DNA of 64,000 bases from Combretum micranthum (lineage: Eukaryota; Streptophyta; Magnoliopsida; Myrtales; Combretaceae): positions 62,001 through 126,000 of the forward strand of contig JAMXBD010002489.1 in assembly GCA_024138025.1 (NCBI GenBank). Reading direction: 5' to 3'. Each line of letters opens with the position of its first letter. Within the stretch, counting starts at the first letter, position 1. A program made the position numbers and the translations under genes. This document shows, piece after piece, positions 57,598-64,000 of this stretch. Below the pieces are notes generated by a model, which did no database searches, was not told the DNA's origin, and saw only the letters and a program-made list of their open reading frames with translations.

Positions 57598-60500
57598 TGT
57601 AAGCCCTGTAAAATTTCAGTAAATAATTCTAAAATGATCTTCGAAAATAAACCCTAAAAATGACTCCAAATTAAAACCGAACTTTAACTAGTCCTAAATC
57701 ACGAACGAATCTAGAAATTTCTTAATCTTGAGAAAATGAGATCCTTAAAAATAAAATAAGAACTCAACAGTCTTCATATTCAAAACCACTACGTACGACA
57801 AATTTCATACTTAACTTTGACTTGTAAAATCAAGTAATATAGAATCCAAAAACAAATTTTTAGAAAGTAAATAATGATTAACCTGTAGAAATAAAACCAA
57901 TTCAATAATTCCGAAAACGTTAAGAGATATTAAATACTTATAAAAATAAAATTTAATATAAATTTCTCAAATTAAATATGTTGTATAAACATAAAATATC
58001 AGTTTCCAAATTTGCAAAGATCTAAACCAGAAAATCACTGGAAACCCTAAGTGGAATATAGTAATTTAAGTCCAGCAATATCGCGCCCTTAACCATAGAG
58101 GCCGAGATGTAGTTTAAGTATGTAGAATAGCTCGTAGTAATATAAGGTCGCTTAAAAATATCATATTAGTAAATTTTTGACCTATTTCGAACCGTTCGGA
58201 TACAAACTTTGAAAAGCATGTCCTGGGCTCGAGATATCAAAAATATACCATTAGTACCATTAGACTCATATTTTCATAAGGATTTCTAAAATATCAGTTT
58301 TATAATTTTTCGATAACTAGAAATATCTGATTTTGGCAATTATATTCGTATTTCATTACTATCGGTAATTAACTAGTCTTTGGTACTATTCACTACTATT
58401 CATTACATAATTTTATTATTCTTATAAACCCTTATATTTTTAGATAAATATTTCATATATCCTAGAAAATTTTGTTTTTCCAAAATTTAGTTCGTCTCAG
58501 GTCTTTACGAGATCAATTTCTGTTTAAGACCCGATACTAAAAATAAAATAAAATAATTTAATAATTGAAAAATATTTTTATTTTATAAAATATTTTTTTA
58601 GAATTTTTCGGGTTATAAAAATATCAATTATAGCTCATATTCGCGTATTTTGATCATACCGGTAACTTATTTGATAATTCGCTAAAATAAATAAATAAAT
58701 TATCTTATTTTAATTATGAAAAATCTGCTACAAATATTTGGAATGAATTTTCTATTTTTATTTTATTTTATTAAGAAAGTACTCTTACAACCCATACCTT
58801 TAAGTACACCTTTCACACATCACTTCTTTTTCACTTCAATCTTTCTACACTTTATTCCACACTTCATGGTAGAGTTTTTTTGACTTCTTTTGCTGCCTTT
58901 TGTCCTTTGAATTACTCCAAATTGATTAAAATAAATCTCTTTAACCTTCTTTAAGAAGCAACACTTACACATTAATTATACATTATATTTTCAAGTCAAA
59001 AACCAACCAAACTTCTCTCTCTCTCTCCTCTGTTTCATGCCTACCTTAGTCCTTTATTTTCTTCCCATTTATTTATTTTTTTACTTCATTTAATGAGTCT
59101 TTAACTCATTATATCTCTATCTTTCATTTATACCTTCATCTCTTTACCATTCCTTAGACTTTTCTCTCTATTTTTCCTCTCTTTCTCTCTTCTTTCTCTT
59201 GTTCTTACATGGAAACCTTGCTGCCCCTATTTCTTATTTGAGCTCCCACACATATTTCTTCAAGATCCTTTGATAAAACTCTTATCCAAAACTTCCATAG
59301 ATGATATAGATAAAGTATAGTGAGAGTTTCATGCATCAAATAACTTTCCATAAGCTTAAAAGCTAAGGATGATGATGCCAAAAATGAAACACTCCTCTTA
59401 TCCATGATTATTTTCTTGTATCATTATTATTTTCTTGCTAAAAGTAGTTATATTTTGTAGATCTAACTTTTTTTGTAGCTTTGATTTTGTTAATATATTA
59501 GATCTTGTTATATGAGTTATTTTTTTATTGCTAATGATTTATGAATATATTCATCATTCACATAACCATCATAGTGTTCATGCATTTATAACTAGTATAG
59601 TAAACTAGATCTAGTTGTTTTAGGTTCATAAATGCATTAGACTTTTGATTTAATTTCTTAAATAACTTCTAATAGCTTGATGATAGTAGAAAAGTTTTAG
59701 AAAGCTCAAGATCTATTTTAGTTTCAACAAAAATCATTTTTGAAATTTCGATAAAAAGGGAACCATATTTAAAAAGCTTTTTTCAACTTCAAAATGTGTA
59801 TTTTTCACTTAAAATGAAGGGCTTAAGGAATAGATATCATAAATGAATGATTTTGAGGAGTAAAGTTTAGATCTATGACTTTATTGTTTACTACCATGTA
59901 TTTCTTTTATATTCATGTTCATATTATGTGTAGATCTTAGATTTGAACTTGAATAAAAATAGTGAAATTCGTATCTTGACAAAACCTATATTTAAAAACC
60001 CTCTTCCAAGTCTCAAAATGGGAGTTTTAGTTGAAAAAATGAAGGTTTAGTGGATGTATATCATCAAGACTTCTTTTTGCAAGAATCAAAGATGATTTTC
60101 AAAAGTTAATTTCAAAAATAAAAATCATATTTTCGGATTTACGCGAGAAAAACATGTTTTACAACTCAAAAATAAAGTTTTTATTCAAGAATTAGAAGGC
60201 TCTTAAGATAGGATACGTAAAGGATGATTTTTCCTAAGTTTAGATGGATTTTATCAAAAGATATGTCCAAAAATAAATTTGGTAAATTCGGATCTCAAAC
60301 AAGACCAATTTTAAAAATCCATTTTTCAACACAAAATAAAAGATTTGTTTAGAAAATGGAACGCTTACGGAATAGGTATCAATAGGAGATGTTCTTGATA
60401 AGTAAATGGTAGATCTACTAGTAGAGATTCTCTAAGATAGGAAGAGATTACAAAATATGAAATTTGAGTTTTATCCAAATTTTGTAAATTAGGATGGTTT

Positions 60501-61278
60501 CAAGACCATACCTTAAAAACCTTTTTATCAACTCCAAAACTTGTGTTTTATATAAAAATGAAGAGTATAGGTCATAGATATCATCAAGTAATGATTTTTA
60601 TAAGTTGAGATAGGATTTACTAAGAAAAACATGTGTAACAAGGAGTAGAAATAAAGTAGGAAAATTTGAGTTGTTTGTCAATTTAAGAAATTTGTAATAA
60701 TGGAGTAATGGCATGAAAACACCTATTTTCCAAACTCAAAATGAAAGTTTTATCTAAGAAATGAAGTCCTTAGTGGCTAGGTATGGTTGAGCCTTAATTT
60801 TCTAAGTATCAAATGATTTTTACTTAAATGAATCACACAAAAACAATTTTTAAAATTCGGATTTTGGGATGAACCAATTTTAAAAGCATGTTTCCAAAGT
60901 GTAAAATGAGAATTTTTATTGAAAAACGAAGGCTTTAAGGAATATACATGATGAAGGTTTAATTTTAACAAGAATAAATAAATTTTCTTCAAGGAATTTT
61001 TCTAAAAACAAGTGGGAATTATCAAGACTACAAGATGAGCCTATCTAAGTTGATTTTTCATAAAGTCTTACAAAGAAAAAGTTTTCTAAAAATTTCCTTT
61101 ATTAAATATCATCAAGAACATGTATATATATATATATATCTCATGATATATCATTTATGATAGAAACTTGTTCATATTTCATGTATACTTGCTTTGGATA
61201 GTAGAAATATTACAAACATTCACAAGACTACTTTTCGGAATTGAATTTTGCTACTGATTAAACTGATCAGACCTTTTC
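57598..61278 (+). mobile_element. Giant LTR, family B, copy 2 (interrupted)
   Basis: It starts TGTAAGCCCTGT and follows family B (11393-16362) closely up to the equivalent of about 15075, including the 'ctctctctctcc' leader region and the long run of diverged 'aaattcgg/aaaacc' phrases. At 61279 it is broken by another LTR; its own 3' end lies outside the window. The TSD cannot be tested; the left flank is gatga. Confidence 0.88.
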
Positions 61279-64000
61279 TATAAACCAAGTAACTTCGAAA
61301 ATCGGAAACTAAAACCTTAAAACCGGATTAGTCTAAGTTTAAAAAGGAAACCTAGGAACCCTTGATTCGGTTTTTCTTCGATTTCAACTAAACGAATTTT
61401 TGTAAAATAGATTAATGTAGAATAATGTTTTAAAGTATATTTCAAACTATAAAAAGTTCTGATTTTTAAAAATTTTCTATTCCAGGCCTTCCCGAGATCC
61501 ATTACGGAAAAGCGAGCCCTGGAACTAGAAATTTAGAAAAATATTTCAAAATACTCTTTAGAACCGAAATTTTATAAGGATTTCAAAAATATACGTTTCA
61601 TAATTTTTCAGGTTATAAAAATTATAGTTATAGCTTTTTTTTCCGCATTTTCTTTATTACCAGTAAAGCAGATGTCTTGTCTACTATTGATTACTATTCA
61701 CAAGTACAATCTACACACATACAACTCATACCCTAGTCTTACAATCTTACAAACACTCCATTACATTTTCTTTTCCAAGAAAAGTTTGTCTCTTAAAAAT
61801 TATTACAATTTAAGAGATATTATTACATAAATTACAAAACAAATTAAATCAACTCTCTCCCTCTCTTCCTCACTCTTGAACCGACGCACCCCTCCCCCTC
61901 TTTGCCTCCATTTGTTTTATTTTATCTTCTTTTTAAAATACAGACAAACCCTGATTTCACTTAATATAAATAGTCTTTTACTTTCTCTCTCTTTCACTTT
62001 ATTTCATTTGTTTCAAAAGCTCACAAAAACCTCTCTTTTCTATCCCTATTACCATGACTCTACTCCCCTCACATATACACACAACAAGATTCATTCTTCT
62101 TCATTTCTTCACTAAATCCAACCTTAGGTGATGATTCTTAAGCCTTACTACTATTTAATCTTGTAATGGCAAGATTATTCATGAGTGTTTTCACTCTAAG
62201 TCCCCATAAGCACTTGTTAGGGACAAGAAAATGCTACTACATGAATATCAAGTCATCACAAGAGTGGATCTTATGTTTGATTAAGTTTTTGTTGAAGTAT
62301 TTTCATGGTTATGCATGTAAAAGTAGGGTAAAGTAGAGATCTAGCATGAAAACCCATGTTCATACTTTTAAACTTCATTTCATACATCATAAGTAGTAGA
62401 TCTAGCTTTTAGATGCTTATACCATGCTTGACATTTATGATCTTATGGATGATTTATGTTTCATGCATTAATGCTCATAAAGGCTTTGTTTTATGTATAT
62501 AGATGTTGTAGTTGGTAGATCCTTAGGCAAATAAAATAAGGAACTTACAAAGAAAAAGTTTTTGTTTGAAATGTTCAAAGACAAATTCGTATGATTTCAA
62601 AGCCCTATTTTAAAAACCCTTTTATCAACTTTAAAACTCATGTTTTATGTGAAAAATAACGGATATAGGTAATAGGTATCATTAAGTAGTGATTTTCATA
62701 AGTTGAAATGAGTTTTGATGAAATTAATGTGTAAAACAAAGACTAGAAACAAGATAGAAAATTTTGAGTTATTAGTCAACTTGTGAAATTCGTAATTTTG
62801 AATGTGGGCCATAAGAACACCTATCATCTAAGCTCAAAATAGAAGTTTTATGTATTAAATGGAGTCCTTAAGTAATAGGTATCTTAAAGTCGTAAATTTG
62901 ATGCGTTAAACAAGTTTTTCCCAAAAGAATCATTCAAGAATTTAATTTCTAAAAATTTGGATTTTTGAATAAATCATATTTGAAAACATATTTACAAAGT
63001 GTAAGATGCAAATTTTTATGTAGAAATGAAGGCCTAAGTAATAGATATGATGAAGACTCAATTTAGACAAGGATAATTTGATTTTCTTAAGAAAATAACT
63101 CCAAAACAAATGGAATGGTCAAAGTTAAGAAACTAGTTCTCTTGAAAGTGATTAGTCATGGAGTTTTACAAATAAAAAGTTTCTTAAATTTCCTTTTTGT
63201 AAATAATGACAAGAGCATGCATGCAAAAGTTCATAAAATGCCATTCATAATAGGAAATCTTCAATATTGCATGTATGGTATGCTAGGAACACCGCACACA
63301 TTCACGAAATTATTTTTCGGAATTGGAATTTTCGACTGATCAGAACTGATCATATTATTTCATAACCTAATTATTTTCAAAACTCAAAATAATTTTCAAT
63401 AGATAGATCTTTCGAAGTAGATAGAAATCGATATATTATATGCTCAATTCCGAGTTAAAATGAGTTAGATATGGTCCATTGAAGTTAGGAGTTTAGCTTA
63501 TGCAGAAATTGATGAACTTAGTAGCTAGAATTGTTAAGTTGTTAGAACTTTATAAGAAATACTTATTTTTGGTATTCCTTATACTTAGGTGAATTGGAGG
63601 ATGGATTTCCACTCCCCGAGGACTACTACGACAGTGGATTTCTCTACATGGCCGAGTGAGTTCGTTTCTTAAATAGTTATGCTCATGCATATGCTTGTAA
63701 TTGTAGTAGCATTAGAATTAGGAAAAGATAAAATTATGATGATTTGTGATCTAATCTTAATTGAATGAATGATAAGTATATCGAGACGAGACTTGTTGAA
63801 AAATCATTGTATGAGCTAGTATAGACTTGGATTGTCTAAAATTCTCTATGATCGCACTTAATCTACTTAATTAACATGCAACGATTATATGAATAAATTG
63901 TACATGCATATCATGTAGTGAGTCACATAGCAAAGTTTATTATACCTTTGTGGGAAGAAGGCATAATAATTGAGCAACGAGCAGCCTGTAAACTCAAATG
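61279..64000 (+). mobile_element. Giant LTR related to family A, nested in family B, cut by window end
   Basis: It starts TATAAACCAAG, aligning with TGTAAACCCC and the U3 start of 53754 onward, so its terminal TG has probably mutated to TA. Landmarks: TATA 61965-61972; leader with one ATG ending CCTTAG/GTGATG at 62127; inverted repeat about 63455; mini-exon 63589-63655. The right end is outside the window. Confidence 0.75.
63589..63655 (+). other. LTR mini-exon, copy in nested LTR
   Basis: 67 bp between TATACTTAG and GTGAGT. The third-base frame reads ...FPLPEDYYD, but here the stop is replaced by AGT and the frame stays open through ATGGCCGAG. The ATGGCCGA directly precedes the donor. Confidence 0.5.

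Overview
This is repeat-dense nuclear DNA of a flowering plant, most likely a eudicot with a large genome. The evidence is Athila and Reina-type Ty3 retrotransposon remnants, plant hAT transposons, short GT-AG introns, a vestitone/dihydroflavonol-reductase-like gene, and very AT-rich intergenic DNA. All calls were made by eye; similarity statements are visual alignments, not database hits.

Layout. 1-389: end of a giant LTR. 390-11392: a decayed minus-strand Athila element (integrase C-end, RT/RNase H, protease, gag, tRNA-Asp-like primer site, part of its 5' LTR), with a 4.3-kb solo LTR inserted in its integrase (1547-5886) and a 5.0-kb solo LTR in its LTR (11393-16362). 16363-22912: a block of GC-rich palindromic words, a G-box promoter with a short broken reading frame, a 329-bp tandem duplication, and an LTR-like unit with an ATT-type repeat. 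22916-32724: a nearly complete, young Reina-type chromovirus (500-bp LTRs, TSD caaag) whose RT is split by another 4.3-kb solo LTR (25739-30052). 32725-34440: a broken hAT transposase. 34459-37827: solo LTR. 37828-38900: LTR-like leader with palindromic words. 39827-41265: the only recognisable host gene, a four-exon reductase whose last junction is out of frame. 42202-42700 and 43778-44211: two small non-autonomous hAT elements. 44212-50815: an LTR-like unit, a 2.4-kb solo LTR with GCCGGCG words, and an Athila solo LTR. 50816-57597: a decayed 'putative gypsy type transposon' gene with another solo LTR. 57598-64000: two further giant LTRs, one nested in the other.

Main observation. The giant LTRs (about 27 kb, over 40% of the window, with no internal region seen) share a hidden gene-like layout. 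A TATA box is followed by a 120-220 nt leader (free of ATG in all four complete family-A copies) that ends in a consensus 5' splice site. After 1.4-2.2 kb comes a conserved 63-70 bp mini-exon flanked by 3' and 5' splice sites, with ATGG(C/A)CGA just before the second donor. Most copies also carry a conserved LPxDYYD-stop reading. Between these lie conserved hairpins, one with compensatory base changes. Three otherwise unrelated LTR-like units share a second layout: leader, splice donor, 330-435 bp, then a block of GC-rich imperfect palindromes whose words differ between elements.
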